64,000 nucleotides of DNA from Candidatus Methylopumilus universalis (lineage in GTDB: Bacteria; Pseudomonadota; Gammaproteobacteria; Burkholderiales; Methylophilaceae): positions 930,001 through 994,000 of the forward strand of contig NZ_CP040977.1 of the NCBI RefSeq assembly GCF_006364435.1, in the 5' to 3' direction. The notes under the pieces were generated by a model. That model had not been told where the DNA came from, did not search any database, and worked only from the letters and a program-made list of their open reading frames with translations. Position numbers and translations under genes: made by a program. This document shows, piece by piece, positions 1 to 10,677 of this stretch (its first letter is position 1; every line of letters starts with the position of its first letter).

Positions 1-557
1 CAATCTAATACAATTTTAAGACCTCGAAGATTTAGCTTTTCTGGGAATGTACTTTTACAAAACTCGACATAACGACCTTCAGCATCATCGACGCGCTTTG
101 CTTTTCCTAACTCATGAGGCAATACAGTTTTAATAGTTTGATTTAAAGCTGATTCAACTTCCGCTTCAAATGCATCAGGTAGTTTTTCTCCAGCATCAGA
201 AAATATTTTAATACCGTTATCAGGAAATGGGTTATGGGATGCTGAAATGACAATGCCTGCTTGTGACCTTAATGCTTTCGTAAGATACGCAATCGCTGGA
301 GTTGGCATGGGACCAGTTAAATATACATTGACACCTGCCGCAATAAATCCTGACTCCAGCGCTGATTCCAACATATAGCCTGACACTCTTGTATCTTTGC
401 CAATGACAACACTTGGATGTTTGATTTTTTCATCTCGATTATTTTTAACGAGAATAGACCCGATCGCAAAACCTAGACGAATAAAAAAGTCAGGTGTGAT
501 GGGATCTTGACCCACAACACCTCGAATACCGTCCGTTCCAAAATAATGTCTTGTCAT
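1..557 (-). CDS. glmM: Phosphoglucosamine mutase, N-terminal part (cut by window edge)
   Basis: Isomerises glucosamine-6-phosphate to glucosamine-1-phosphate in the cytoplasm, on the way to UDP-GlcNAc for peptidoglycan and LPS. About 185 residues are visible, starting [13 protein letters not shown], the usual GlmM N-terminus. The active-site loop SASHNP places the phosphoserine near Ser107, and TGPMPTPA lies at about 81-88. The ATG at 557-555 is 2 nt from the folP stop, so the two are probably co-transcribed. The order rlmE-ftsH-folP-glmM is the same as in E. coli. The C-terminal half lies beyond position 1. Confidence 0.95.
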   Translation of the reverse strand, partial: MTRHYFGTDGIRGVVGQDPITPDFFIRLGFAIGSILVKNNRDEKIKHPSVVIGKDTRVSGYMLESALESGFIAAGVNVYLTGPMPTPAIAYLTKALRSQAGIVISASHNPFPDNGIKIFSDAGEKLPDAFEAEVESALNQTIKTVLPHELGKAKRVDDAEGRYVEFCKSTFPEKLNLRGLKIVLD

Positions 558-559
558 AT

Positions 560-1387
560 TTAAGTCGTGCTCTGAGCTACATGAATAATCTTAAGTGCGC
601 TTTGGGTTTCTTTTACATCGTGAACTCGTAATATTTTAGCCCCTTTTAATACAGAAAAGATAGCTGCTGAAATGCTGCCTGATAGATGATCGTCATGATC
701 ACCGCTCAAGATTTTTCTAATGAATGATTTTCTGGAAAGGCCTACCAGCATGGGTAAATTTAGCGATTGAAACGATTCAATGTTTTGTAGAAGGTCTATA
801 TTATGTTCGAATGTTTTTCCGAAGCCAAAGCCTGGATCTAAGATAACACGCGATTTATCGATACCTTCATTTGTAAGAAGATTCACACGCTCTTCTAAAA
901 ATGATTTCACTTCATTTATCACATTTTTATAAATAGGATTAAGTTGCATTGTCTTAGGTGTACCTTGCATGTGCATTAAACAGATGCCCACATTTGATTT
1001 TTTTATTATATCGATAGCATTTGGTTTTTGTAGCGCAAAAATATCATTGATCATCGCCACATCCATATCAATGACTTCTTTCATAACTTCGGGTTTATAT
1101 GTGTCAATTGATATGGCAATATCAGAAATTTTTTTTATCGCCTCAATAATAGGTGTAATACGCTTTAATTCTTCATCTGCACTGACAGCGTCTGATCCGG
1201 GCCGCGTCGATTCTCCACCAATATCGATGATATCAACCCCCTCTTCGATCATTTTTTCAGCGCGCTTTAAAGCTGTATTGAAATCTAAATACATACCGCC
1301 ATCAGAAAATGAATCGGGTGTGATATTTAATATACCCATTACAAGTGGGCGCTTTAAATCAAAGGAATGTTTATTTAATTGAAGCAT
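560..1387 (-). CDS. folP: Dihydropteroate synthase
   Basis: Condenses 6-hydroxymethyl-dihydropterin diphosphate with p-aminobenzoate to form dihydropteroate in folate synthesis. The 275-residue length is normal. Family signatures are all present: [11 protein letters not shown] (about 21-31), GGESTRPGS (57-65), DPGFGFGK (184-191) and GLSRKSF (216-222, pABA/sulfonamide region). It sits between ftsH and glmM. A hairpin with a T-run separates it from ftsH, so part of its expression may depend on read-through. Folate is a C1 carrier, so the gene is essential in a methylotroph as elsewhere. Confidence 0.96.
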   Translation of the reverse strand: MLQLNKHSFDLKRPLVMGILNITPDSFSDGGMYLDFNTALKRAEKMIEEGVDIIDIGGESTRPGSDAVSADEELKRITPIIEAIKKISDIAISIDTYKPEVMKEVIDMDVAMINDIFALQKPNAIDIIKKSNVGICLMHMQGTPKTMQLNPIYKNVINEVKSFLEERVNLLTNEGIDKSRVILDPGFGFGKTFEHNIDLLQNIESFQSLNLPMLVGLSRKSFIRKILSGDHDDHLSGSISAAIFSVLKGAKILRVHDVKETQSALKIIHVAQSTT

Positions 1388-1391
1388 TGTA

Positions 1392-1420
1392 AAAAAACAA
1401 AGGCTAGATAAACTAGCCTT
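1392..1420 (-). terminator. Rho-independent-type hairpin downstream of ftsH
   Basis: Perfect 8-bp inverted repeat AAGGCTAG (1400-1407) / CTAGCCTT (1413-1420) with a 5-nt loop. Read on the minus strand it is followed by TTTGTTTTTTT. It lies in the 41-bp gap between the ftsH stop and the folP start, so it would attenuate rather than fully separate the operon. Confidence 0.7.
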
Positions 1421-1428
1421 GATTTCAT

Positions 1429-3324
1429 TTAGCCCTTGGCGCTCGGCTGAGGAGCTACCGCTACCTTTGTACCTGAAGAACCTTTATCGATCTTCGGAGG
1501 ATTAGGTGTTTGTTTAGGTTTTGGTGGTCTCGCTTTTTTCCCTGCCATGATGTCATTGATCTGATCTGCATCAATCGTTTCATATTCAAGTAAAGCTTTT
1601 GCCATTGCTTCGACTTTGCGACGATTTTTTTCAATCAACTTTCTAGCCACACTATATTGCTCGTCAAGAATACGGCGAATCTCAGCGTCGACTTTTTGTT
1701 GAGTTGCTTCAGAAATTGTTTTCGAAGACATCGAACCAAAGAAGGAGTCCTGGTCTTGCCCTACGTAAACCATCGTACCTAACTTATCTGACATACCGTA
1801 ACGCGTTACCATATCACGCGCCAATTTCGTTGCGCGCTCAAAGTCGTTCGATGCGCCTGTCGACATTTGCTTCATGAAAACTTCTTCTGCAATACGTCCG
1901 CCAAAGAGAATTGAGATTTCTTCTAGCATCTTATTTTTGTAATTACTAATACGATCAAACTCTGGCAGCTGCCATGTAAGACCCAACGCCCAACCACGAG
2001 GCATAATTGTCACTTTATGCACAGGATCTGCGTGAGGTAGTAATTTTGCAACCACTGCATGACCTGACTCATGGAATGCTGTATTCATTCGCTCTTCTTC
2101 TCTCATCACGAGTGATTTTCTTTCAGGCCCCATAAAGATTTTATCTTTGGCATCTTCAAAATCTTGCATATCGACGGTGCGTTTATTTCTTCGAGCGGCA
2201 AACAATGCTGATTCGTTTACAAGGTTAGCTAAGTCAGCGCCTGAAAAGCCTGGCGTACCTCTGGCAATGATGCTTGCTTTCACATCAGGATCTGCTGGAA
2301 TTTTTCTCATGTGTACTAAAAGAATTTCTTCGCGACCTTTAATATCAGGAAGAGATACCATCACTTGTCGATCAAAACGTCCTGGACGTAATAAAGCTTT
2401 ATCGAGGACATCTGCACGATTAGTTGCCGCAATGACGATCACGCCTGAGTTAGGTTCGAAGCCGTCGAGCTCAACTAAAAGCTGATTGAGTGTTTGTTCG
2501 CGCTCATCATTACCGCCACCTGAACCCTGACCTCGATGACGACCTACTGCATCAATTTCATCAATAAAAATAATACATGGCGCACTCTTTTTAGATTGTT
2601 CAAACATATCTCTCACACGAGCAGCACCCACACCTACAAACATTTCTACGAAGTCAGATCCTGAAATCGTAAAGAAAGGTACCTTAGCTTCACCCGCAAT
2701 TGCACGCGCTAGCAATGTCTTACCTGTGCCTGGAGGTCCTACCATGAGAACGCCTCTTGGTATGCGGCCACCTAATTTATGAAACTTGCTTGGATCTTTT
2801 AGGAATTCAACAATTTCTGTTACCTCTTCTTTTGCTTCATCGCAGCCCGCTACGTCAGCAAATGTTGTTTGATTGTTCGTTTGATCAAGTTGTCTAGCTT
2901 TACTCTTACCAAATGAAAATGGGCCGCCACCTTTAGAGCCACCTTGCATCTGACGCATAAAGAAAATCCAAACGCCTACTAGAAGAATCATCGGAAACCA
3001 AGAAATGAAAATACTCATAAGCACTGATTGCTGTTCTTCAGGCTTAGCTTCCACAATGACATTATTTTTTAGAAGGTCGGACACCAACCAAGGATCAGTG
3101 GGAGCATAAGTATTAAATTTCTTACCCTCGCTCGTTGTGCCTTTGATTCTATGGTTATCAATCTCAACTTTGGCAATCCTGCCTTCTTTAACCTGCTGCA
3201 TAAATTGAGAGTAGACAAGTGGTGTATCAGTTTTCGAAGACCCTGAGAACTGATTAAAAATCGTCATGAGAATGAGTGCTATCGCAACCCAGATGGCAAT
3301 GCTTTTTAGTGTGTTGTTATTCAA
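1429..3324 (-). CDS. ftsH: ATP-dependent zinc metalloprotease FtsH
   Basis: Membrane-anchored AAA+ protease that degrades unassembled membrane proteins and, in relatives, the heat-shock sigma factor RpoH, which is also encoded in this window. Seen: N-terminal TM segment (about 8-26), periplasmic domain, second TM (about 106-123), Walker A GPPGTGKT (196-203), Walker B IIFIDEID (251-258), zinc site HESGH (418-422). It ends in a Pro/Lys-rich tail. The start is TTG at 3324-3322, giving the usual MNN N-terminus, with GAGG about 11 nt upstream. The 631-aa length is typical. Confidence 0.97.
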   Translation of the reverse strand: MNNNTLKSIAIWVAIALILMTIFNQFSGSSKTDTPLVYSQFMQQVKEGRIAKVEIDNHRIKGTTSEGKKFNTYAPTDPWLVSDLLKNNVIVEAKPEEQQSVLMSIFISWFPMILLVGVWIFFMRQMQGGSKGGGPFSFGKSKARQLDQTNNQTTFADVAGCDEAKEEVTEIVEFLKDPSKFHKLGGRIPRGVLMVGPPGTGKTLLARAIAGEAKVPFFTISGSDFVEMFVGVGAARVRDMFEQSKKSAPCIIFIDEIDAVGRHRGQGSGGGNDEREQTLNQLLVELDGFEPNSGVIVIAATNRADVLDKALLRPGRFDRQVMVSLPDIKGREEILLVHMRKIPADPDVKASIIARGTPGFSGADLANLVNESALFAARRNKRTVDMQDFEDAKDKIFMGPERKSLVMREEERMNTAFHESGHAVVAKLLPHADPVHKVTIMPRGWALGLTWQLPEFDRISNYKNKMLEEISILFGGRIAEEVFMKQMSTGASNDFERATKLARDMVTRYGMSDKLGTMVYVGQDQDSFFGSMSSKTISEATQQKVDAEIRRILDEQYSVARKLIEKNRRKVEAMAKALLEYETIDADQINDIMAGKKARPPKPKQTPNPPKIDKGSSGTKVAVAPQPSAKG

Positions 3325-3398
3325 TTGATGGATGACCTCGTATCATCTGATTTAATCATTTAATTTTAAACCTAATTACGTGACTACATTATGACTTT

Positions 3399-4016
3399 TT
3401 AAGCTTTTGCAAAGCCTAGCAAATAAACCTCACTACTTCGATCACGTGAAGCTTTAGGCTTAACTGTGATAACTTTTTCGAACTCAGGACGCATCTTTTT
3501 CACCAACTCATCAAAATCAGCGCCAATAAAGGTTTTGACTAGAAAATGACCGCCTGGTTTCAACCATTGCAAAGAAAAATCTAAAGCAAGCTCAGTAAGA
3601 TGCATAACACCTGGCTGATCAACTGTCTTTATCCCTGTAATATTGGGGGCCATATCCGAAATTACAAGGTCTATCATCGAATTATTTAAGTAGGCTTCAA
3701 GCTCTCTTAATGAGGCTTCTTCTCTAAAATCTCCCTGAATAAAATCGACCCTAGGAATAGGATCCATAGGCAGTAAATCCATAGCGATAATGTGGCCTTT
3801 ACCTTGAAGGAGTTTTGCTACTACCTGAGACCAACTTCCAGGAGTTGAACCCAAATCGACGACATTCATACCAGGCTTGATGAGCTTATATTTCTCATGG
3901 ATCTCCATAAGCTTGTAAGCAGCTCGAGATCGAAAGCCATCTTTCTGGGCTTGTTTAACGAAGGCATCATTTACATGCTCTTGCATCCAAGCCTTGCTAG
4001 TTCTTGTTCTTTTCAT
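3399..4016 (-). CDS. rlmE: 23S rRNA 2'-O-ribose U2552 methyltransferase
   Basis: Methylates U2552 in the ribosomal A-loop using SAM. At 205 residues it matches E. coli RlmE/FtsJ. The SAM motif VDLGSTPGSW lies at about 53-62. The K-D-K-E catalytic tetrad can be placed at Lys35, Asp121, Lys161 and Glu196. It is the first gene of the rlmE-ftsH-folP-glmM unit and diverges from yhbY across only about 42 bp, which must hold both promoters. The same divergent arrangement occurs in many proteobacteria. Confidence 0.96.
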   Translation of the reverse strand: MKRTRTSKAWMQEHVNDAFVKQAQKDGFRSRAAYKLMEIHEKYKLIKPGMNVVDLGSTPGSWSQVVAKLLQGKGHIIAMDLLPMDPIPRVDFIQGDFREEASLRELEAYLNNSMIDLVISDMAPNITGIKTVDQPGVMHLTELALDFSLQWLKPGGHFLVKTFIGADFDELVKKMRPEFEKVITVKPKASRDRSSEVYLLGFAKA

Positions 4017-4058
4017 CTGTTAAAATCGATTCTTTTAGATCTTAAGAAGTTTTCTACC

Positions 4059-4346
4059 TTGAATTCAAAAGCCATTGCATACCTTCGAAGCTTAGCGCAC
4101 ACATTAAATCCAGTGGTTAGAATTGGGAATAAGGGTTTATCAGCATCAGTCATTAAGGAAATTGAGCTTAATCTTAACGCACATGAGTTGATTAAAATTA
4201 AAATTCAAAATGATGATAGATCGGTTCGTGAATCCATGTTAAGTGAAATATGTGAGGCACTTAAGGCAACCGCCGTTCATCATATTGGCTTGCAAATTAT
4301 TGTTTATCGTCAGGCATCCGAGCCTAAGATCGTTATACCCAAATAA
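4059..4346 (+). CDS. yhbY: YhbY/CRS1-type RNA-binding protein (ribosome assembly)
   Basis: Small CRM-domain protein associated with pre-50S ribosomes in relatives. I place the start at TTG 4059, giving 95 residues beginning MNSKAIAYLRSLAHTLNPVV, which aligns with E. coli YhbY; AAGAAG lies upstream as a possible RBS. The reading frame stays open further 5' into rlmE, but that part has no family resemblance. The CRM loop GNKG is at 23-26. Its stop abuts the stop of the convergent DUF4149 gene with no spacer. Confidence 0.9.
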   Translation: MNSKAIAYLRSLAHTLNPVVRIGNKGLSASVIKEIELNLNAHELIKIKIQNDDRSVRESMLSEICEALKATAVHHIGLQIIVYRQASEPKIVIPK

Positions 4347-4793
4347 TTATCTAATTTTTAAAATCGCAAAAACGCCCAAGAAACACTCAAGCAAATACGC
4401 AATACTTGATACGCCATGCCACGTTGTAAATCGATCAGCAAATACGCTCTCCATCACATCTTTCGGCATCGCATCTAATTTGAATTTTTCTAAAAGGGGA
4501 TTAATACCTAAATGACTGATAAGAATTAAAACGAGCATCAGTACAACCAACCAGAAAAAACTTTGCTTTAATGCATTCGTGCCAAACTGATAAACGCGCT
4601 GAATTAACAAAAAAATACTCGTTGCCATACCCACATATGCCATCATCTTAAAAAGCTGGCCCGCAATATTACCTGCAAGTTGCGCCTCAGGAATCAGCTT
4701 AAATAGTTCATAAGCCACAATACCCACAACCCACAACCCACCTATCCAAAAGGTTGCGGCAACCAGCGCTAAATTTTCTAACCATTGTTTCAT
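4347..4793 (-). CDS. DUF4149-type small integral membrane protein
   Basis: 148 residues with four likely membrane spans (about 8-28, 47-65, 79-97, 128-147). The N-terminal sequence ATFWIGGLW resembles DUF4149 membrane proteins, which often sit between yhbY and greA/carB in betaproteobacteria. Function is unknown. A conserved-looking TTWHGVSS segment precedes the last span and could be functionally important. Its stop codon directly touches the yhbY stop (TAATTA), leaving no terminator space. The family assignment is by recall of this pattern, not by search. Confidence 0.7.
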   Translation of the reverse strand: MKQWLENLALVAATFWIGGLWVVGIVAYELFKLIPEAQLAGNIAGQLFKMMAYVGMATSIFLLIQRVYQFGTNALKQSFFWLVVLMLVLILISHLGINPLLEKFKLDAMPKDVMESVFADRFTTWHGVSSIAYLLECFLGVFAILKIR

Positions 4794-4827
4794 GATGTTT
4801 TTAGTTTAATACAAAAATGAATTTAAT

Positions 4828-5307
4828 TTACACATACTTGATATCTAATATCTCGTAGGATTTAGCACCCCCTGGCGTATTGACTTCAGCCACGTCGCCA
4901 ATAGCCTTACCAATAAATGCTTTTGCAATCGGTGAGTTGATTGAAATCTTTTTCTGCTTAATATCAGCCTCATCATCGCCCACAATTTGGTAAGTAAAGA
5001 TATCTTCTGTATCTAGATCTTGCACTTCAACTGTGGAACCAAACACACATTCACTCTCGCCTACAATCGAAGAAGGATCAATCACCATAGCAGTGGAAAG
5101 TTTAGCTTCAATTTCTGCTATGCGACCTTCAATAAAACTTTGACGCTCTTTCGCAGATTCATATTCTGCATTCTCAGACAAGTCGCCTTGCGCTCTTGCC
5201 TCTGAGATTGCCTGGATGATATTAGGGCGGTCAACACTTTTTAAGCGGTGAAGCTCTTCTTTAAGCTGCTCAGCGCCTTTAATTGTCATGGGTATTTGTT
5301 TAAGCAT
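4828..5307 (-). CDS. greA: Transcription elongation factor GreA
   Basis: Rescues backtracked RNA polymerase by stimulating transcript cleavage. The frame is open up to 5334, but I choose the ATG at 5307 (159 aa, MLKQIPMT) for three reasons: it aligns with E. coli MQAIPMT, TAGGA lies at the right distance, and the longer form would begin inside the carB terminator hairpin. Seen: N-terminal coiled coil with the tip acidic pair in the AEYESAKE region, and the C-terminal FKBP-like domain ending [14 protein letters not shown]. It follows carB in the same direction. Confidence 0.95.
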   Translation of the reverse strand: MLKQIPMTIKGAEQLKEELHRLKSVDRPNIIQAISEARAQGDLSENAEYESAKERQSFIEGRIAEIEAKLSTAMVIDPSSIVGESECVFGSTVEVQDLDTEDIFTYQIVGDDEADIKQKKISINSPIAKAFIGKAIGDVAEVNTPGGAKSYEILDIKYV

Positions 5308-5320
5308 ATTCATTCCTATT

Positions 5321-5357
5321 AAAACAAAAACCACGCTCTTTGAATGGAGTGTGGTTT
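5321..5357 (-). terminator. Terminator after carB
   Basis: Stem of 11 bp with one G-U pair: arms at 5328-5338 and 5347-5357, loop of 8 nt. On the minus strand it is followed by TTTTTGTTTT. It lies between the carB stop and greA, and supports the shorter greA start. Confidence 0.75.
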
Positions 5358-5375
5358 ATAAAAATTGAGTGTATT

Positions 5376-8300
5376 TTAAGTGAGTTCTTTATGCAAGCTT
5401 TGGATAGAGTTGACTGTAATTTCTTCCACGAAGTTCATGCCAATACAAGCGGCTTTAGCGCCTGCAATCGTCGTGTAATAAGTCACTTTATTTTGTAAAG
5501 CATATCTTCGAATTTCATAAGAGTCTGAAATAGCACGCTTATCTTCCGTCACATTCACAATAAAAGAAATTTCATTATTCTTAATCATATCCACAATATG
5601 AGGTCTTCCCTCTGCGACTTTATTGACTGGCTCAACATTAAGCCCTGCATCCATTAAAGCTTTTGCGGTTCCTTTAGTGGCAACAATTTGAAAACCTAAT
5701 GTATCTAATGATTTTGCAATCTCAACCACTTTATGATGGTCTTCACGACGCACACTGATAAATGCTTTTCCATCTTTTGGTAATTTTGTTGATGAACCGA
5801 GTTGAGATTTAATAAATGCTTCCGCAAATGTTTTACCTAGTCCCATGACTTCGCCCGTTGATTTCATCTCAGGCCCTAAAATTGTATCAACGCCTGGAAA
5901 CTTAATAAATGGAAAGACAGCTTCTTTGACGGAGAAAAATTTAGGCACAATTTCTTTTGTAACTTTTTGTGACTTAAGACTTGAACCTATCATTGCGCGG
6001 GCAGCAATTTTTGCTAATTGCAATCCGCATGCTTTAGAAACGAAAGGAACAGTTCGAGAGGCTCTCGGATTTACTTCTAAAACGTAAATCACCTCACCTT
6101 GAATCGCGAATTGAACATTCATAAGACCTACAACGTTGAGTGCTTTTGCCATCTCAACTGTTTGCTTTCTTAATTGATCTTGAATTTTTTTAGATAAGCT
6201 ATAAGGCGGAAGGGAGCATGCTGAGTCACCTGAGTGAACACCAGCTTGTTCGATATGTTCCATAATGCCACCAATAATCACATCTGTACCATCTGATAAT
6301 GCATCCACATCCACCTCAAGTGCATCGTTTAAAAACCGGTCAAGGAGTACAGGTGAGTCATGAGAAACTTTTACAGCCTCTCTCATGTAACGTTCAAGCT
6401 GGGCTTGTTCATGCACGATCTCCATTGCACGACCGCCTAGAACATAACTAGGTCTCACAACAAGTGGGTAACCAATTTCTTCTGCTAAACGAATGGCATC
6501 TTCAGGCGTTCTCGCTGTACGATTAGGTGGTTGTTTAAGTCCAATCGAATTTAGCATTTTTTGGAAGCGCTCACGGTCCTCTGCCATATCAATAGCATCC
6601 GGCGTAGTCCCAATAATTGGGACACCTGCACTTTCTAAATCTTTAGCTAATTTCAAAGGTGTTTGTCCGCCATACTGAACAATGACGCCAAGTGGTTTTT
6701 CAATAGCAACAATTTCTAAAACATCTTCAAGTGTCACGGGCTCAAAATAAAGTCGGTCTGACGTATCGTAATCCGTTGATACTGTTTCAGGATTACAGTT
6801 CACCATGATGGTTTCGTAACCATCCTCACGTAATGCTAAAGCTGCATGGACACAACAGTAATCAAATTCAATGCCCTGCCCAATACGGTTAGGTCCGCCA
6901 CCTAAGACAATAATTTTTTTTCTGTCTGTAGGTTTTGCTTCGCATTCTTCTTCGTATGTTGAATACATATACGCAGTATTTGTTGAAAATTCTGCAGCAC
7001 ATGTGTCTACACGTTTATATACGGGTCGCACATCATGCTTATGACGATAATGTCTAATATCTTCTTGTTTAACTTTTAGAAGCGTTGCAAGTCTTCGATC
7101 AGAAAAACCTTTTTGTTTTAGATGAAATAAATTTTCTTTGGATAAATCTTTAAGAGAAGTGCCTAATAAATCTTTTTCAAGATCAATAATATTTTTAATT
7201 TGATAGAGAAACCACGGATCAATATTGGAATGTTCAAATACATCTTCTATCGACATGCCTAATCTAAAGGCGTCGCCAACATACCAAATACGCTCTGGTC
7301 CAGGTTCTCTCATCTCTTTAATAATGAGATCTTGATCAGTCGTTTTTTCATCTAGTCCATCTACACCAATTTCGAGGCCTCTTAGTGCTTTTTGAAAAGA
7401 TTCTTGGAAAGTACGTCCAATGGCCATAACTTCCCCTACGGATTTCATTTGTGTCGTGAGCCTTGAATCCGCTTGTGGAAATTTTTCAAATGCAAATCTT
7501 GGAACTTTGGTGACTACGTAATCAATACTTGGCTCAAATGATGCAGGTGTTGCGCCACCTGTAATTTCATTTTTCAATTCATCCAATGTGAAACCAACTG
7601 CTAATTTTGCTGCAATTTTAGCGATAGGGAATCCAGTAGCTTTAGAGGCTAAAGCTGACGAACGAGATACGCGAGGATTCATTTCAATGACAATCATACG
7701 GCCATCTTTTGGATTGATTGCGAATTGCACATTCGATCCCCCTGTGTCTACACCAATTTCTCGAAGGACTGCAATCGATGCATTACGCATGATTTGATAT
7801 TCTTTATCTGTGAGTGTTTGAGCAGGAGCTACGGTAATAGAATCCCCTGTATGCACTCCCATCGGGTCTAAATTTTCAATGGAACAAATAATAATGCAGT
7901 TATCTTTGGAATCGCGAACCACTTCCATTTCATATTCTTTCCAGCCAAGCAAAGACTCTTCAATCAGAAGTTCTTTTGTAGGAGATGCTTCGAGCCCTCT
8001 TTCACATATCTCAATAAATTCTTCACGATTGTATGCAATCCCGCCGCCACTGCCTCCCATCGTAAATGATGGGCGAATAATTGCTGGATAACCGATACCC
8101 GCTTGAACTTGAATGGCCTCTTCTAAACTGTGTGCAATCGCTGATTTAGCAGATCCTAAACCAATTTTATTCATGGCTTCTTTAAATTTTTGTCTGTCTT
8201 CAGCTTTGTCGATCGCCTCTTTTGAAGCACCAATTAATTCGACTTTATATTTTTTTAAAACGCCGTACTTATCTAAATCGAGCGCGCAATTAAGCGCCGT

Positions 8301-8579
8301 TTGTCCACCCATGGTAGGAAGGAGTGCATCTGGCTTTTCTTTGGCAATAATTTTTTCGACAATCTGCCATGTGATCGGCTCGATATAAGTCGCATCTGCC
8401 ATCTCAGGATCTGTCATGATAGTTGCAGGATTAGAATTCACGAGAATGACACGATATCCTTCTTCACGAAGCGCTTTACATGCCTGCGCGCCGGAATAAT
8501 CAAACTCACATGCTTGACCTATGACAATTGGGCCAGCACCAATAATAAGTATGGACTTAATATCTTTACGCTTCGGCAT
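5376..8579 (-). CDS. carB: Carbamoyl-phosphate synthase large subunit
   Basis: Makes carbamoyl phosphate from bicarbonate, ATP and glutamine-derived ammonia for arginine and pyrimidines. I start it at ATG 8579 (1067 aa, [18 protein letters not shown]), the family norm, rather than at upstream codons inside carA. The two homologous ATP-grasp halves begin at about residue 8 ([18 protein letters not shown]) and about 557 ([16 protein letters not shown]). An MGS-like allosteric domain follows from about 935. It overlaps the carA 3' end by 14 nt, implying translational coupling of the two subunits. Confidence 0.97.
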   Translation of the reverse strand: MPKRKDIKSILIIGAGPIVIGQACEFDYSGAQACKALREEGYRVILVNSNPATIMTDPEMADATYIEPITWQIVEKIIAKEKPDALLPTMGGQTALNCALDLDKYGVLKKYKVELIGASKEAIDKAEDRQKFKEAMNKIGLGSAKSAIAHSLEEAIQVQAGIGYPAIIRPSFTMGGSGGGIAYNREEFIEICERGLEASPTKELLIEESLLGWKEYEMEVVRDSKDNCIIICSIENLDPMGVHTGDSITVAPAQTLTDKEYQIMRNASIAVLREIGVDTGGSNVQFAINPKDGRMIVIEMNPRVSRSSALASKATGFPIAKIAAKLAVGFTLDELKNEITGGATPASFEPSIDYVVTKVPRFAFEKFPQADSRLTTQMKSVGEVMAIGRTFQESFQKALRGLEIGVDGLDEKTTDQDLIIKEMREPGPERIWYVGDAFRLGMSIEDVFEHSNIDPWFLYQIKNIIDLEKDLLGTSLKDLSKENLFHLKQKGFSDRRLATLLKVKQEDIRHYRHKHDVRPVYKRVDTCAAEFSTNTAYMYSTYEEECEAKPTDRKKIIVLGGGPNRIGQGIEFDYCCVHAALALREDGYETIMVNCNPETVSTDYDTSDRLYFEPVTLEDVLEIVAIEKPLGVIVQYGGQTPLKLAKDLESAGVPIIGTTPDAIDMAEDRERFQKMLNSIGLKQPPNRTARTPEDAIRLAEEIGYPLVVRPSYVLGGRAMEIVHEQAQLERYMREAVKVSHDSPVLLDRFLNDALEVDVDALSDGTDVIIGGIMEHIEQAGVHSGDSACSLPPYSLSKKIQDQLRKQTVEMAKALNVVGLMNVQFAIQGEVIYVLEVNPRASRTVPFVSKACGLQLAKIAARAMIGSSLKSQKVTKEIVPKFFSVKEAVFPFIKFPGVDTILGPEMKSTGEVMGLGKTFAEAFIKSQLGSSTKLPKDGKAFISVRREDHHKVVEIAKSLDTLGFQIVATKGTAKALMDAGLNVEPVNKVAEGRPHIVDMIKNNEISFIVNVTEDKRAISDSYEIRRYALQNKVTYYTTIAGAKAACIGMNFVEEITVNSIQSLHKELT

Positions 8580-9714
8580 AGCCTTTTTTCTTTTTTTCAA
8601 TAAGATTAATAAAGTGATCAAACAAGTAACTCATTTCAGATGGACCTGGGCTCGCTTCAGGATGCCCCTGAAAACTAAATGCGGGCTGATCTGATCTTTC
8701 AATCCCTTGTAAGCTGCCATCAAAAAGAGATTGATGTGTAGCTACTAAATTTTTAGGAAGTGAAGTTTGGTCTACGGTGAAGCCATGATTTTGACTGGTA
8801 ATAAATACGCGTTTTGTTTTTAAATCTTGAACGGGATGATTAGCGCCATGATGTCCAAATTTCATTTTGGATGTTTTAGCGCCACTCGCTAAAGCTAAAA
8901 GTTGATGGCCTAAACATATACCAAAGGTTGGGTAACCATCATCCACTAATTGTTTAATCGCTTTAATAGCATAATCACATGGCTCAGGATCTCCCGGACC
9001 ATTGGATAAAAATACACCATCAGGTTTTAGACGAACCACTTCTTCATAAGAAGTTTCAGCAGGCACAATAGTGACTTTACATCGCCTTGAAACCAACATT
9101 CTTAAAATATTTTTCTTAATGCCATAATCAAATGCAACAACATGATGATCTGATTCAAGGTGATTGCTATAACCTTCAGATAATGACCACTCGCCTTGAT
9201 TGAATGTATAAGACTTTTTGCAGCTCACGACCTTAGCCAAATCCATGCCAGAAAGTCCTGGAAAGGTTTTTGCTTCTTGGTGCGCTTTTTTATCGTCTTC
9301 TGACTCAGCAATAATGCAACCTGCTTGTGAGCCATGCTCTCTTAAATGTCTTGTGAGTTTTCTAGTGTCAATATTTGCGATCGCAACAATATGATTTTCT
9401 TTTAAGTATTTGGAAAGGGTTTGTTCGCTTCTAAAATTACTATCAATCATCGCTAAATCACGAATGATTAAACCACTGGCATAGACTTTGTCAGACTCGA
9501 CATCTGCTTTATTAACACCGACATTACCAATATGAGGATAGGTGAGTGTGACTATTTGTTTTGTATAAGAAGGGTCGGTCAGAATTTCTTGATAACCAGT
9601 CATCGAAGTATTAAAAACAACTTCACCTGCGGTTAAACCTGGAGCCCCAATTGAAATGCCTCGAAACTTAGTTCCGTCTGCAAGCACTAACACTGCCGAC
9701 ATATTTCGCGACAA
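8566..9714 (-). CDS. carA: Carbamoyl-phosphate synthase small (glutaminase) subunit
   Basis: Class I glutamine amidotransferase subunit supplying ammonia to CarB. The N-terminal CPSase domain is followed by the GATase domain with nucleophile Cys267 in GICLGHQL and the His/Glu pair in GHPEASPGP (about 351-359). The 382-aa length is normal. The start is probably TTG at 9714 because GGAGAG lies 5 nt upstream; an in-frame ATG four codons later lacks a well-placed RBS. A Lys-rich C-terminus (EKKKKG) overlaps the carB start. Confidence 0.95.
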   Translation of the reverse strand: MSRNMSAVLVLADGTKFRGISIGAPGLTAGEVVFNTSMTGYQEILTDPSYTKQIVTLTYPHIGNVGVNKADVESDKVYASGLIIRDLAMIDSNFRSEQTLSKYLKENHIVAIANIDTRKLTRHLREHGSQAGCIIAESEDDKKAHQEAKTFPGLSGMDLAKVVSCKKSYTFNQGEWSLSEGYSNHLESDHHVVAFDYGIKKNILRMLVSRRCKVTIVPAETSYEEVVRLKPDGVFLSNGPGDPEPCDYAIKAIKQLVDDGYPTFGICLGHQLLALASGAKTSKMKFGHHGANHPVQDLKTKRVFITSQNHGFTVDQTSLPKNLVATHQSLFDGSLQGIERSDQPAFSFQGHPEASPGPSEMSYLFDHFINLIEKKKKGYAEA

Positions 9715-9759
9715 AATGACTCTCCAGTATTTGCGAATTCAAGGGTTGGGTACTGGATA

Positions 9760-9794
9760 TACAAAACGGGAGAAGTTTTTAGCAGCTCCCGTTT
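9760..9794 (-). terminator. Hairpin between dapB and carA
   Basis: Perfect 9-bp inverted repeat AAACGGGAG (9764-9772) / CTCCCGTTT (9786-9794), loop of 13 nt. Read leftward it ends in CTCCCGTTTTGT, so it probably terminates the dapB transcript before carA. The 146-bp carA-dapB gap must also hold the carA promoter, which I could not place. Confidence 0.65.
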
Positions 9795-9860
9795 CAAATA
9801 TCGTAGATATTATAGTCGATTTAGCGCCTTAATTCAACGCACTAAACCTTGATAAATGGT

Positions 9861-10673
9861 TTAATTGTCAGAAAGTCCCAAGACCTTCTGCATATCAAAA
9901 AGACCTGATTTTTGGTGTGATAAAAATTTAGCCGCCTTTAATGCGCCCTTAGCAAAAGTGGCTCGGCTTGAAGCTTTATGAGTTAATTCAATTCGCTCGC
10001 CAGTGCCGGCATATAAAACTGTATGGTCACCTACAATATCGCCACCGCGAATTGTTGAAAAGCCAATTGTGGTTTGTTTACGCTCACCAGTATTGCCAAA
10101 ACGTTCATACTGCGCTTCTTTTTTAAGGTCCCTTCCGCTCGCTTTTGCAACAGCTTCACCGAGTCTTAAAGCCGTACCTGATGGAGCGTCAATCTTATGT
10201 CGGTGATGCGCTTCAATAATTTCAATATCAAAATCATCTTTGAGTAATTGCGTTGCTTTTTCAACAAGCGAAATCAGTAAATTAACTCCCACACTCATAT
10301 TGGGTGCAAAAACAATGGGTATCGTTTTTGAAGCATCGAGAATCAATTTTTTTTCTTGATCTGAAAACCCGGTTGTACCAATGACATATTTTACTTGGTG
10401 CGCTTCGCATAATTTCAAATACTCAAGACTTGCTTCGGGTCTTGTGAAATCTATAAGAACATCAGTAGATGAAATTACTTTTGTGATGTCATGATCGATT
10501 TTAATGCCTGTTGAAATGCCGATAGCCTCGCCTGCATCACGTCCTAATTTATCACTCGACTTATGATCAATAGCCGCTACAAGAGCTAAGTCTTTATCAT
10601 TAGTAATTTCTTGAATAAGACTCTGGCCCATCCGGCCTGAGGCACCCACGATAAGAATATTTAATTTACTCAT
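9861..10673 (-). CDS. dapB: 4-Hydroxy-tetrahydrodipicolinate reductase
   Basis: NAD(P)H-dependent reduction step of lysine and diaminopimelate biosynthesis, feeding peptidoglycan. Seen: nucleotide-binding GASGRMGQ (10-17), the signature EAHHRHKIDAPSGTA with catalytic His156/His157 and Lys160, and the usual 270-aa length. It lies 4 nt after the bamE stop, so the two are probably co-transcribed. That pairing is common in betaproteobacteria, downstream of fur. Confidence 0.96.
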   Translation of the reverse strand: MSKLNILIVGASGRMGQSLIQEITNDKDLALVAAIDHKSSDKLGRDAGEAIGISTGIKIDHDITKVISSTDVLIDFTRPEASLEYLKLCEAHQVKYVIGTTGFSDQEKKLILDASKTIPIVFAPNMSVGVNLLISLVEKATQLLKDDFDIEIIEAHHRHKIDAPSGTALRLGEAVAKASGRDLKKEAQYERFGNTGERKQTTIGFSTIRGGDIVGDHTVLYAGTGERIELTHKASSRATFAKGALKAAKFLSHQKSGLFDMQKVLGLSDN

Positions 10674-10677
10674 ACAA

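Noticed and set aside
969-1382. 137-codon plus-strand frame inside folP
   Set aside because: Antisense to conserved folP motifs, with no family resemblance and no RBS.
8580-8621. Upstream in-frame extension of carB
   Set aside because: The extra residues (hydrophobic then Lys-rich) are carA sequence in another frame. CarB proteins begin at MPKRxDI.
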